From Zeus faber (Eukaryota; Chordata; Actinopteri; Zeiformes; Zeidae), in contig OY482852.1 in NCBI GenBank assembly GCA_960531495.1, positions 28,920,371-28,984,370 of the forward strand: a stretch of DNA of 64,000 nt. The letters run 5' to 3'. The notes below the pieces were generated by a model. That model was not told where the DNA came from and did no database searches. It saw nothing but the letters and a program-made list of their open reading frames with translations. Made by a program: the position numbers and the translations under genes. Positions 14,296 through 25,399 of this stretch are shown piece after piece. Every line of letters begins with the position of its first letter. Position 1 is the first letter of the stretch.

Positions 14296-15326
14296 GCTTA
14301 TCCTTGCCCTGGTCGTGGAGAACCTCACTTTAGAGTGAGGACAAGGCGATTGGTTAAATGTGCAATGAGTGATGTGCGTGCTCCAATCAGGGACCTACCG
14401 CAGGTGAGACCGCCAGGCCTGTAAGTCTCACCATCATCATCACCCCCCCCCCGATAAAGAAACAACTCAACACAACAGAAGGGACCGTTAGAAATGTAGA
14501 TCTGTGCTCTGTGAATCGATGTTCGTGGTGTTTCATTCACAGTTGCTGGATTCTTATTCTGCAGTTATGGACACTTTTGGCTCTTCAAACACCACTCTTC
14601 CAGCTCCATCATTTTCTGGACATGATACTAGATTATCTGCACGTTTTACTCCACGGGATTATATTTATTTGCCATTTACCCCCATAGGAAATCATAAGAA
14701 AAAATACAATTCCGATCACATCTCAAATGTGTTGGCAATGAGAAACTGTGGGACTCACATTGAGGCAGCTTGTGGTGTATACACTTCACACAAAATATAA
14801 TTGATATTTCACATTTCTATGGAAGTTTCATTACATTTAAGTTCATTTGGTTGTGACACAATAAAAAATAACAGTACTGATGGAGTTAAACAATTGAAAT
14901 GTATGTTTGATTGCTCTTTATTCATCCCCTTTCATGTTCAATGTTCATTTACATGTATCAAAATATGTATCGCAGTATTCTGAGATCTGAGATGATGTGC
15001 ATACCTGCTTTAAAATGTAGGTTTGGAACTGGAAATTTGGAACTTGCCATGTGAAAAGACATCTGTTGACTGCTTGAGAAGACCTCCACTGATGATTTCT
15101 GAGGAACGCATAACAGGTTTGGAGGGGGGGGGGGCATCATTTTTTTATTCCCTCCCCCATCCCTGCTGAATATCAAAACTTCTTATTCCAAACACCAGAG
15201 CACATGTGCAGAGGTGTGCAGGCACTGTTTGAACCACGCATGTGGCGGAGTCGACAACTTTTGATGTAAAAGGGTGAGAAGTGGCCAAAAAAGCCAGAAA
15301 CCGAGAGGTGCTTTTCTCAAGGGGGC
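14296..15326. other. Unassigned sequence
   Basis: An open frame of about 98 codons on the plus strand (14504-14800) has no recognisable domain. A G run sits at 15124-15133. I see no named element. Confidence 0.35.
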
Positions 15327-15341
15327 AAACACACACACACA

Positions 15342-15434
<93 letters not shown>

Positions 15435-15448
15435 CGCCCCCAAAACAC

Positions 15449-15483
<35 letters not shown>

Positions 15484-15497
15484 CACACCCCCCCCCC

Positions 15498-15559
<62 letters not shown>
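15327..15559 (+). repeat. Compound (CA)n microsatellite with poly(C) interruptions, 233 bp
   Basis: CA runs broken by AAACAC units and by C-rich patches at 15431-15443 and 15487-15499. The block CCCC...AAAACACACAC occurs twice, suggesting internal duplication of a longer unit. Confidence 0.95.
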
Positions 15560-15563
<4 letters not shown>

Positions 15564-15739
15564 AGATTGTAATCCTTACTGTGGTCTTGATTCGCTGTAT
15601 GGAGGGAGGACTTCTTAACTTGGGAATAACCTAAGAACTTAATGGTGAGCCATGGACGGAAGAAAACGAGGGGTGAATGACAGAGTATCCTTGTGTAGCC
15701 TTGCTACAACACAAAGCTAGAAATGGCTGTGGTGACATA

Positions 15740-16895
15740 CACCGATCAGTCACAACATTAAAACCACTGACGTGACAGGAAGCAGGAAAAATGGCCAAGC
15801 ATAAGTTCTGAACGACTTTGATAAGGCCCAAATTGTAATGGCTAGAGGACTGGGTCAGAGCATCTCCAAAACGACAGGTCTTGTGGAGTGTTCCCGGTAG
15901 ACAGGGCTAAGTGCTTACCAAAAGTGGTCCAAGGAAGGACAACCGGTGACGTGGCGACAGGGTCATGTGCGTCCATGAGCTCATTGATGCAGGTAGGGAA
16001 CAAAGTCTCGTCCATCTGGTTCAATCCCACAGAAGAGCTACTGCAGCACAAATTGCTGAAAACGTAAATGCTGGCTTTGATAGAAAGGTGTGAGAACACA
16101 CAGTGCATCACAAATTGCTGCGTATGGGGCTGATTAGCCCCAGATCGGTCAGAGTGCCCATGCTGACCCCTGTCCGCTGCCAAAAGTGCCTACAATGAGC
16201 ACATCATGGGAAGAACGTGGCCTGGTCTAATGATTCATTTTTTCTTCTACATCATGTGGATGGCCCGAGTTAGGTTCCAATCCGATTGCGCATCTTTGGG
16301 ATGTGCTGGAACAACAAGCCCAAACTATCCCCACCTCGCAAATTACAGGACTTAAAGGATCTGCTGCAAACGTCTTGGTGCGGGATACCACAGGACACCT
16401 TCAGAGGTCTTGTGGAGTTCATGCCTCGACCGGTCAGAGCTGTTTTGGTGGCACAAGGAGGAGCTACACAATATCAGTGGTTATAAGTGGTGGTGTGGCA
16501 GAAGAGGGGGCGTGGTTAAGCCGGGGTCTATGGGTGACAGCGCGGGCTTCGTCACGCACCGGCAAAGCTGTTCCGACCCGGCCGATCAGCCCACTGGCGC
16601 TAAATTGGTTGGAGTTGGCTGGCAGAGTTTTCTTATGTGTTGTTTGTCTTGCAGTGAGGGGCGCGTGCAGGAGTCGAGAGCCTGTGGAGCAGATTGCGAG
16701 TTGGACCCGAACACATACAAGAACTCTGATTTATAATTTATGTTCCCGTTTGGCCTTTGTGTTTGATTACTTGATTATAATAAAAAACCCGCCAGTTCGG
16801 CAGCTCACTGCCAGGAAGACTACATCTCCCTCCCTGAACCCGTGTCTGTGGGCAGAGCTGTCCACAGGTGGTTTTAATGTTGTGGATGATCGGTG
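15740..16895 (+). mobile_element. Tc1-like transposon copy A (internally deleted, nested LTR)
   Basis: The termini CACCGATCAGTCACAACATT and its inverted counterpart ending GGATGATCGGTG define the element; TA precedes the left end and CA (altered TA) follows the right. The transposase gene is fragmentary: a start near AAAATGGCCAAGC at 15789, the DNA-binding domain coding region through about 16180, then a deletion that removes the catalytic middle, then the C-terminal part (GATGTGCTGGAACAACAAG onward, 16300-16470). The deletion junction near 16262-16285 is shared with copy C (62706-63475). A solo LTR occupies 16494-16866. Stops and frameshifts rule out activity. Confidence 0.92.
16494..16866 (+). 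mobile_element. Solo LTR inserted in Tc1 copy A, 5-bp target duplication
   Basis: A 373-bp segment beginning TGTGGCAGAAGAGG and ending GCTGTCCACA, so it has TG...CA ends. It is flanked on both sides by GGTGG (16489-16493 and 16867-16871), a perfect 5-bp target duplication. It contains ATAATAAAAAACC, a likely polyadenylation signal. Removing it restores a continuous Tc1 3' end. Related but diverged copies lie at 18165-18580 and 25400-25676. The 5-bp duplication fits a gypsy or retrovirus-like integrase; no internal genes are attached. Confidence 0.9.
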
Positions 16896-17582
16896 CACAC
16901 ACACAAGTGATTTTCTCAGATAAATGGAAGTGTGGCTTGCAGACTTAGTTCTGTCAAACAACTTGACAGTGCCACTCGCTTTCATGCTCTTAATTGGCCA
17001 GCCTGTTTAAGCAGCCAAATGCTGCCTGCTTGTTCCCTCCACCTCCCCTGCATCCACCAGTTGCGCTCTATTCTTGCCTCAAATGGGGGGGATATAGCTC
17101 ATTAAGTATGCCTATGTTTGTTGTACACCTTGCCGGGAGAGATGAGCAGTAGAGCCCAGACAGCGCACTCAAACAGTCGTCTTTTCGATTTTCTGTTGTG
17201 GTTGCGGTAAATATCACCAAGGGTCTCATCTTATCTCATCACGTGCCTCCGCCCTTATAGATACATCTCATATATAAATTTTAACTTTATATGTTTAGGT
17301 CCGAACATTTTATTTTTCTTTCAACCAAATTATGTTGACTTGGGCATGAAGACTTTGTCCCAATTAAGTGACAAAATATAATTTTTTGTGGACAACATAT
17401 GCAAATTTCACACAATCTACCAAATTACCACCATCATTAGTGAGACGGTAAAAACAATAAAAATGAATGTTGTTTTGTATTTTGGAGTAGGACTAGTGTA
17501 GTGTGTTTAGTTCTAAGTTTAGTAAAATAACATTCTCCCGAGGGAGCGATTCTCCCTCTCCAGATACCCATGTCTCTATAGA
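16896..17582. other. Unassigned sequence
   Basis: AT-rich toward the right. No gene or repeat is recognised. Confidence 0.35.
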
Positions 17583-17590
17583 CTCTAAGC

Positions 17591-18751
17591 CAGGGGTCGG
17601 GAACCTTTTTGGCTGGGAGAGCCATGAAAGCCAAATATTTCTAAATGTATTTCCTTGTGAGCCATATAATATTTAATAACATTGAATGCAACTTAATGCA
17701 TGCATTTTTTAAGTAAGGCATACATCTTTAACGTATAACACATCTCTGAGTACTTAAAAAAGTGCTATACATAATACATTTCTCTTTATTCTTCTTAATA
17801 ATATTGTTGTTATACTGTAGCTAACCAATAATAAATGAAATACATTTTACCATTAATGCGACTTGTGGTGCTGCATGGTTTTGCTGATGGCCTTGTAGTC
17901 TGGTTCATACGTAGTGAGGTTAAGCTTCATGCTGCGTTGAGGCTTCCATCAGTTAAACATGAGCCTAGGTTGGTCTTAATGTTTCTCAGATGCCAGAAAG
18001 ACTGCTCACATGCGTATGTAGAGCCAAACATGGTCAATACGGCAATACTCACACGCTGCATTGTGTGGTGTGTGACAGCAAGCTCCTTCCAAATTTTAAG
18101 AATCAGCTGGTCTTCAGTTTCAAGAGATTATTTGTCAGATACATATTGAAGTTTTTTCCATTTCTGTCCACTTGTGCTCAGCTGATTGGTCCGACTCGAG
18201 GCAGGGAGTTTTCTTAATGTTTGTCTGTCTTACAGAGGGGATCGGCGTACGGGCTCGTAAGCAGCCCAGCAGTGGAACGCCTTTCCTCCTGCGCCCAAGA
18301 GGAACATTATTATCCACAATTATTATAATAATCCTCAGTGATGTATATAATTGTGGCCTGCGTGCCGCATATTGAAATGAACAATAAAAATCCCACCATG
18401 CCAGCGCACCACGGCCAGAAAGACTCCATCTCCCTCCCTAAACCCTTACCTGTGGGCAGAGACTCCCACAAGTGGTGCCTGAGCAGAGACCCGGGAGGGG
18501 CAGGGCGCCGAGTAAAAGGCGCCCCGGAGCCTTTCTGTGGTCCGCAGCCGGTGCTTGACTACGCCCCTTTGTCCGCCACATTTATATTTTGAATTTTATT
18601 TTCAAAATTGTAATTTATCTTACCGTTTTACTTTAAAATGACACACAATAATTATTGTGGTGAAAAATTTTAGCTCAAAATTGTCTGCGAGACATATACC
18701 ATCATCGAAAGAGCCATAATTGGCTCACGAGCCATAGGTTCCCGACCCCTG
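17591..18751 (-). mobile_element. hAT (Charlie-like) transposon remnant, exact 8-bp target duplication
   Basis: Terminal inverted repeats are perfect over 16 bp: CAGGGGTCGGGAACCT on the left and AGGTTCCCGACCCCTG on the right. Both flanks read CTCTAAGC (17583-17590 and 18752-18759). The minus strand at about 18140-17860 encodes the C-terminal dimerisation domain of a hAT transposase (LTMFGSTYACEQSFWHLRNI, then TNLGSCLTDGSLNA), the type related to ZBED5 and GTF2IRD2 proteins. A stop follows this block and the tail is in another frame. Most of the transposase is missing, replaced in part by a rearranged LTR at 18165-18580. The element cannot make its own transposase. Confidence 0.93.
18165..18580. 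mobile_element. Rearranged LTR-element fragment inside the hAT remnant
   Basis: 18185-18470 matches the right two thirds of the solo LTR at 16494-16866 (AGTTTTCTTAATGTTTGTCT, ACTCCATCTCCCTCCCTAAA, CCTGTGGGCAGAG) and ends CCCACA. Next comes TGGTGCCTGAGCAGAGACC (18473-18491), which resembles a lysine-tRNA primer-binding site. The final part (18500-18580) is inverted: its reverse complement starts TGTGGCGGACAAAGGGGCGT, matching the start of the LTR at 25676. It is therefore LTR plus a bit of leader, followed by an inverted LTR 5' end. Confidence 0.75.
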
Positions 18752-18759
18752 CTCTAAGC

Positions 18760-18883
18760 CTTCGAAGAGTCCACACACCCACCAATTTGAGTACCAAGCT
18801 GTGTGAACCTCTGAACTCTCATTTTTTAAATATAGGACATATTTAAAAAAAATCACTCACTCAGTAGGATTATACATGCTTGA

Positions 18884-18888
<5 letters not shown>
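18760..18888. other. Unassigned sequence
   Basis: A short spacer between the hAT target duplication and the next microsatellite; nothing is recognised. Confidence 0.4.
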
Positions 18889-18926
<38 letters not shown>

Positions 18927-18949
18927 TGCGTGCATGTGCTTGCGTGTGT
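18889..18949 (+). repeat. (TG)n microsatellite with TGCG variants
   Basis: A TG run grading into GCGTGCGTGCATG. Confidence 0.95.
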
Positions 18950-19229
18950 CACTAATCACTATGCACATTTCTCAAACAACTCAACCAAGGCTTCTTTTAA
19001 TTGTACTTCAATGGGTCAACCGGTTGCTTATTTGGCAAGAGGTATCAGGTTGTGCCCTCTGAGATGGGCTTTCCAAAATAAATAATACAATAAAAAAAAC
19101 TTAGAAATCAAGGGATTACAACTAATGAGGTCCAAGAAAATGACCTCCCAAAATGGATTTGCTGAAAAGGAGAGAACATAGTGTTTATAACATCAGTGTG
19201 CCACCCACTTCTGGATGACACGTGCGGGA

Positions 19230-19234
<5 letters not shown>
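18950..19234. other. Unassigned sequence
   Basis: No gene or named repeat is seen. Confidence 0.35.

Positions 19235-19272
<38 letters not shown>
19235..19272 (+). repeat. (TG)n microsatellite
   Basis: A pure TG run of about 19 units. Confidence 0.96.
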
Positions 19273-19823
<551 letters not shown>

Positions 19824-19825
19824 GA

Positions 19826-19880
19826 GAACAAGCTTTTTAACCCCCTAAGTACGCTAGTCAAAGACATATTATCAATTGAT
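19826..19880 (+). repeat. 55-bp dispersed unit next to (TA)n, copy 1
   Basis: Contains AACCCCCTAAGTACGCTAGT and CAAAGACATATTATCAATTG. The same unit occurs inverted at 50005-50060 with very few differences. In both places the ATCAATTGA end abuts a (TA)n tract. Confidence 0.85.
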
Positions 19881-19896
19881 ATAATGTATATATATG

Positions 19897-19932
<36 letters not shown>
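19881..19932 (+). repeat. (TA)n tract
   Basis: AT-repeat sequence with occasional TGTA interruptions. Confidence 0.9.
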
Positions 19933-20440
19933 ATTAGGTTAGGTTATTGGGTTTATTGTTTGCTTGTGAGGGAAAACCCAGTAGGTTGGATAATAAGGAA
20001 TAATAATAAAAATAATAATAATAAATATAGCTGCAGACAGCAATAGAAGACAGTATCGACACCAATTACAAATTTTCGAGTTTCCCAGGAACGTAGCTTC
20101 AGTTCATGCTGTCGCTCATTGTTACATCAGCATTACTACTAAAACGAGTTACAATTTTCTATTGAACGCAGCATCAACTGACTTAAAGACGCAGTGACAC
20201 GCAATACTACTAATACAAGCTACTAATACAATATTACTTTATCCTAAAAATTAGAAGGTGGCTGAGTCCTGCATCACGGTGTCTCTGTGGAAGGAAATAA
20301 CTCTGTGTGGAAGTTCCCAAGAACACAGTTCCATTCAAATGGATTAAACACTGCATGTTCTTCAGAGAGATTTGGGATTAACTTTTGGGACAAATAAAAC
20401 AGACAGGATTTGTTTTTTTCTTTTTTTCTTTAAACCTGTG
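19933..20440. other. Unassigned AT-rich sequence
   Basis: Short TAA-rich patches at 19995-20030; no gene was found. It could be the unrecognised left part of the dispersed repeat that starts at 20441. Confidence 0.35.
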
Positions 20441-20974
20441 CTGTCAGAATGCTTGGCACACAACACAGAGTACTTGTATGCCATTACATCTATGACAGAG
20501 TCAGTCTGCAAGTGGAATCCAAGTTCTCAACCTGCCACTTTTTATTAATTCTTTAATCATCAAGAACTGCTGCAATAACTCTGTCCTGTGGACGACCTGT
20601 GGGATGACCAGAGCACAGTTTTTGGTTATGGAGAACCACCACCAATCCCCCTCTTTGGAGAACCATCACACCATGTTTTGGTCTATAAACAACTAATCAT
20701 CATTACTACTACAAGAGGGGGGAATCACCACGGGTGAGACAAATAAACATAGAACATGTACATGGAAAAATGCAAACATAGAAACATCAGTCGACAACAT
20801 GTATCGACAGAACAGAGAAAATTAAGTCCAGGAAAATTGCAACATCAATTCGGCACATGGCCTCTCCCTGTCATAGTTATGGCAGTAAATGAGGGCAAAA
20901 AGGAGAAGGATGTAGGAGGGTGTTCAGGTGTGTGTGCCTGTGATGAGTCCGCCTGTGTGTGTGTGTAAGTGTGA

Positions 20975-21032
<58 letters not shown>

Positions 21033-21203
21033 ACCGGTGAGTGTAGGGGACTTGTCTGGTGTATGAGGTTGGAATTAAGGTGGAATATATTATATACTAT
21101 ATACTCCAAGCAGCAGAAAAGACCCGGCAGCCACGTTATATAATATATTCCAATATAATTCCAACCTCATACACCAGACAAGTCCCGTACACTCACCGGT
21201 GGA
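20441..21203 (+). repeat. Unclassified dispersed repeat with internal (TG)n and terminal hairpin (copy 2)
   Basis: 20441-20960 aligns by eye almost throughout with 36434-36950: CTGTCAG.ATG, CCACCAATCCCCCTCTTTGG, CCATGTTTTGGTCTATAAAC, ATTAAGTCCAGGAAAA. Both copies then run into a (TG)n tract (here 20954-21030). After the tract comes TCCACCGGTGAGTG and GGTGTATGAGGTTGGAATT, which is repeated at 40136-40185. Here this end is followed by its own inverted copy (see 21029-21203). No open frame with a known domain exists in either copy, so the class is unknown. Confidence 0.8.
21029..21203. repeat. Large imperfect inverted repeat, arms about 68 bp
   Basis: The left arm (21029-21097) begins GTCCACCGGTGAGTGTA and includes GGTGTATGAGGTTGGAATT. 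The right arm (21136-21203) is its reverse complement with about four or five mismatches. The loop is about 38 nt. Outside the arms lie (TG)n on the left and (CA)n on the right, which could extend the stem. Confidence 0.9.
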
Positions 21204-21699
21204 CACACACACACACACAATTTGTAAGCGCACAGTACAAAGCGATGGAGTCTACACTACGCACCTCGCACAGTGTGAATGGACGTTCGTAGCCACAACC
21301 TGCACATATATAGCAAATTGGATGATGATATCACAAAGATCCTTCTCAACAAACTCACCTCGCTCCATCACCCGACCGGAAGTTTTAGAACCTTGGTGTA
21401 TCAGTGATGCATGAACGTTCTGCTACGGCCGGTAAGATTTAATTGGTTTTCACTAATTCCTGCTCCCAAAGTAGATCGATACGGATGAACTTGAACCACA
21501 AGATGTCCGATGTCCTGGTTCTAATGAGACCTCAACTGTGTCTGTAGCTCCAGTGGTTGTCGTGTTATTATTAGGAGTCCAGCCTGCAGATTATAATAAA
21601 ATTATCTATAAATACAATAACACTAATAAATAAATACATTATTTGAAGTCTATGAATAATAAGAATAAGAATAAGAATAAGAATAAGAATGCATTTAAT
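21204..21699. other. Unassigned sequence
   Basis: No gene is recognised. A small AATAAG repeat cluster occupies about 21655-21690. Confidence 0.35.
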
Positions 21700-22046
21700 A
21701 ATTATAATGCATGCAGTGCATTACACTGCTGCCTCACAGCAAGAAGGTCCTGGGTTCGATTCCTGCCTGTTGCGCTGTTGGCACTGTGCCAAATAGGAAC
21801 CTTTCTGTGCGGAGTTAGCATGTTCTCCCCGTGCTCATATGGGGTTTCCTCCACCTACCATTGGTAAGGACCCCCACCAAAAACATGCACACATCATCAT
21901 CTGACCAGCGATGGACACTTGGTACCAGGTCCCCGGGTGCGTCGACAAATGCTGCCCACTGCTCCTGGCTGCCCCCCCCGGAGGAAGGACAAGCCAGGAT
22001 GGGTTAAATGCAGAGGCCTCATTTCACTGGCCACCATCCAAAGCAT
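21700..22046 (+). mobile_element. SINE-like composite repeat
   Basis: CACTGCTGCCTCACAGCAAG followed by GGTTCGATTCC (a B-box-like motif), then GCATGTTCTCCCCGTGC, form a block seen widely in fish genomes (family knowledge, not a search). Further right, AGGATGGGTTAAATGCAGAG is the tail sequence of a fish SINE group, and a related tail occurs in the SINE at 50653-50863. The two parts may be separate insertions. I infer a tRNA-related SINE origin. Confidence 0.55.
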
Positions 22047-22088
22047 GTGCGTGTGTGTGTGTGCACATATATATATATATATATATAT
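22047..22088 (+). repeat. (GT)n-(AT)n microsatellite
   Basis: Short GT and AT runs at the right edge of the SINE-like tail. Confidence 0.9.
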
Positions 22089-22670
22089 GCATGTGTTGTA
22101 GTGCAGTCATGTGACGAAAAAAGATTCTTCTTCAACTTCATCTGTCTCATCTTATTTATCTGTGACAGTGTCGAAGTGTAAACTTTCAAACACAGCAAGA
22201 CTTGGCCCACAATTAAAACTCCCCAAGCTGTCTCTCTTCCGCGTCATTTTCGAGAAGGCAGGTCAAACAGTGTGCAGCAAAATGAACACACAGTTGTCTG
22301 ACTATCAAGATTCTATACATGTAAGAAGTGTGCTTTCATCCGTTGATAAGCTGACGCCATTTTTGTATATTTGTGTCAAATATCTCGGGACAGGAAGCGC
22401 CGACCGCTCTCTTTCCTCAGGTGAACCTCGCTGGCGTCTGTTCAGGTATAATTCACGGCTAACTACCGGCCTACGAACTACACAGCTGCAATCGAAAACT
22501 CCCAGACCGGCGCTTTTTCTGTGGTGTCGGGGTCCGGGGTGAGAGGGGCGGCGGGGTGTCAAAAGAACTGACCCCCAACGCACAGCAAATAAAACTGATT
22601 TACTGCTTCACTAGCTGAGCCACACTTTATAAAACTGTCCGGGGCAGAATTACGACCCATGGCTCGGAGA
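22089..22670. other. Unassigned sequence
   Basis: A plus-strand open frame of 143 codons (22111-22542) shows no domain I recognise and no matching splice or family signal. I leave it uncalled. Confidence 0.35.
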
Positions 22671-22674
22671 CACA

Positions 22675-22728
<54 letters not shown>

Positions 22729-22740
22729 CACACACGCACA
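22671..22740 (+). repeat. (CA)n microsatellite
   Basis: A CA run with a few ACGCAC variants, followed by a TATACTGTATATG patch. Confidence 0.95.
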
Positions 22741-23356
22741 TATACTGTATATGTATGTTATAAGCTGGATACTCAAAATATACACAAAAATATCTATAAT
22801 TCCACAACACTCACAGATTTAAATATGCATTGGTGCATAAGCATCTACACACACACAAACACACACACAGGCAAATAAAGGAGGAGGAGAGAGAGAGAGA
22901 CACAGCAACACATTTTAAGTAAAGAGCGTGGTCCTAATAAAAATGGTGATCATCGTGGATGTTTTCAAGACAAAACATTATGTCTCGGGGAAAAAAAAGA
23001 GCCTGATTGTTCTTGCAGCACCTAAAGGGAGGCGATGCAACAGATATCGTGTATCACTTCCCTGTAAACCACCATGGTAGGAAAGGAAAGATTTGTTCAA
23101 TTTTCCGACTCCTCGTTCGTTTGATTTAGTTTATTTAGGGTGTCATTACCTCTGCTTGGCACACATGCCAGACTCAGGGCTCTCGGATCTTCTCGTTCCT
23201 GATTCGAGTCCCAGTTCACTGTTCAGCCTGTTTGACTGGCTGCAGTTACAGAGTCGCAAAAGAACAACTTTTTTGCTGTAGTAACTCATGACTCCCGGGT
23301 CATTTAAAATAATTGTTTGCTACAAACAAATCATTTGTGAGTCTTGCATCCCTACC
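22741..23356. other. Mostly unassigned; fragment of a TAGTGATGCA-type MITE at right
   Basis: At about 23283-23352, TTGCTACAAACAAATCATTTG and AGTCTTGCATCCCTA resemble the right end of the MITE at 50594-51219. No gene was seen. Confidence 0.4.
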
Positions 23357-23384
23357 AGAGATAGAGAGAGAGAGAGAGAGAGAG

Positions 23385-23416
<32 letters not shown>
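23357..23416 (+). repeat. (GA)n microsatellite
   Basis: A GA run with AAAGAAAG interruptions. Confidence 0.95.
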
Positions 23417-23417
<1 letters not shown>

Positions 23418-24640
23418 TCAGGTCATTATAACTGAGAACAGTCCACAGTTCGTTCAATCAGTCTGTTTCAATCTTGCTCTTCTGAGATATGTATTTTTAA
23501 ATAGACTGTTGACTATTTTTTGACGTATTAAAAAAGTATTCAACGGCAACATAACTAAAACAGCAACGACAGAGCGAACTATTCACCCTAACTAAAACCT
23601 TTTGCCCTACATTTTACTAACTTTCACTATTTGCTGTCGGCAAAATGTGAAATCGCACATATCTGAATTAATATCTTCAAGCCTTTCATTGTAGTTTCTA
23701 TGGAGCATCACAAGATGTCACCACTAGTCAGTGTTAGCATTAGCATGTAGGAGCGTAAAAATCAAGAGGAGAAGCAGTGGCCAGTCATAATTAACAGACA
23801 ACGGTCATTATTCAGAAAAAACTGATCACCGATTGACCACTAACCAATCAGAATCGAGTACTCTATTACTTATTGGGTAATAAGACATTTTAACCGTGGC
23901 GTTTCTGTGTCACTTTCCTACACAATGGTGTGAGAATTAAAACAGACAGCCTGACTGTGGAAAATTGACTCCTCCAACGGCTTAGTGCCTTGTACAGTAA
24001 GCGCATTTTTTATTTTTAATGTTCAAAAAATCTCTATGCGGAATGTGTGAACACCTTTTGCAAGTGTTAATGAGAGGTTTACACCTATTAATCAGAGTCA
24101 TGTGTCTACTCAAGACGAGCACAGACTTCACTCTGCTGCGCAGTGTCATCCGGCATCATGTACAACCTCACAAACCGGATTCCACAGCACATTACAGGGA
24201 GGTAAGGAGAGATTGTGAAGTCACGAGGGCATCTCCTTCAATGGATTAATGTACACGCCGACACGCTCGCGATATCCGGTGCTGGAGCACGGTGCAACTC
24301 CGCCTTGTGTAACTTGTAGCTCGTCTCCTCCGCCTCCTCCTCCCGGGTAAGAGAGAAAAAGCAGAACCGTGGACTCATGAGTTTAAATCACACAGCCGCT
24401 ACCACACACTCCCTCCCTCCGGTTGCCTCCAACACACCAGCGCGACGGCGGGGCGCTGACAGTAAGCAGACACACTCGCCTTTTTATCTTGTCAAGTCAG
24501 GGAGCTACTAAAGGGCAACTCCTCGGATGCAATGGCCCGACACAAGGCTGGACTCCAAGACCTTGAACAATGATTAATTATAATCACAGTTTTTGGTGGA
24601 TGGACGGGGGTCAGTAAACTCAGCACCAAAATGATTTTAA
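23417..24640. other. Unassigned intergenic sequence
   Basis: No gene or named element. 24250-24480 is relatively rich in CpG and pyrimidines compared with its surroundings, but no transcript signal can be read. Confidence 0.35.
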
Positions 24641-25130
24641 GATATCAGGTACCTAGGCGTTCACCTGGACAACAGACTGGACTGGAAATGCAACACTGAG
24701 GCTGTCTACAGGAAGGGACAGAGAAGACTTTACTTCTTTAGGAAGCTGAGGTCCTTCAATGTGTGCAGCAAGATGTTGCATATCTTTTACCAGTCTGTTG
24801 TGGATAGCGCAATTTTCTTTGCAGTCATCTGTTGGGGCAGCAGCATCAGAGCCGGACACTCCGTGACAATAAACTGAACGAATTGATAAAGAAGGCTGGC
24901 TCTGTGCTGAGGACTGCTCTGGTGCCCCTAGAGCTGGTTGTGGAGAGAAGGATGTTGCATAAGCTGCTCAGCATAATGGACAACACTGCACACCCCCCAC
25001 ACAAGCTACTGGTTAGACAACAGTGTCTTCAGAGGTTCCTTCGGCTCCGCTGCAATAAGGACCGTTGTGGCGACCCCTAACGGGAGCAGCCTAAAGAAGA
25101 AGAACAAGAAGAACAAGAACAAGAACAAGA
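24641..25130 (+). mobile_element. L2-type LINE, 5'-truncated 3' end
   Basis: The coding part is the C-terminal end of a LINE reverse transcriptase: YLGVHLDNRLDW, then RRLYFFRKLRSFNVC, then FFAVICWGSS. After a frameshift near 24855 it continues as LVVERRMLHKLLSIMDNTAH. These blocks are typical of the L2 clade in fish. The 3' end TGGCGACCCCTAACGGGAGC followed by AAAGAAGAAGAAC and AAGAAC repeats is a characteristic L2-type tail. The 5' truncation is as expected for a LINE. It is inactive. Confidence 0.88.
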
Positions 25131-25399
25131 TAGGAGGTCGTTCCAGCCCACCGCAATAGCCACCTAAAATGACTCCCTCTGTGCCATGAGAGGAAACTCC
25201 TCCTCTGAATGGCAATGCACAAGGCACATTTTTACTTTACATTTAGCTTCCACTTTTAAGCGTTACCTTTCACTAAGTTAAATTCTATTTTATTCAATTT
25301 ATTTATATTATTATTATTTCTACAGATACACACACATATACATACAGTATGTGTGAATACCTCCTTGGGTTATTGGGTTGCATAATCCACTAGGACCAA
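25131..25399. other. Unassigned sequence
   Basis: No feature was recognised. Confidence 0.35.

Noticed and set aside
16303..16923. 206-codon plus-strand open frame
   Set aside because: It is a chance fusion of Tc1 transposase remains with a solo LTR.
21700..21770. Possible tRNA gene from GGTTCGATTCC
   Set aside because: Only a B-box-like motif is present; no cloverleaf can be drawn and the context is a SINE-like repeat.
22111..22542. 143-codon plus-strand open frame after the SINE-like tail
   Set aside because: No recognisable domain or conserved motif; length is within chance for this window.
24019..24249. 76-codon plus-strand open frame before a CpG-richer patch, considered as a first exon
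   Set aside because: No convincing donor, domain or downstream exon was found.
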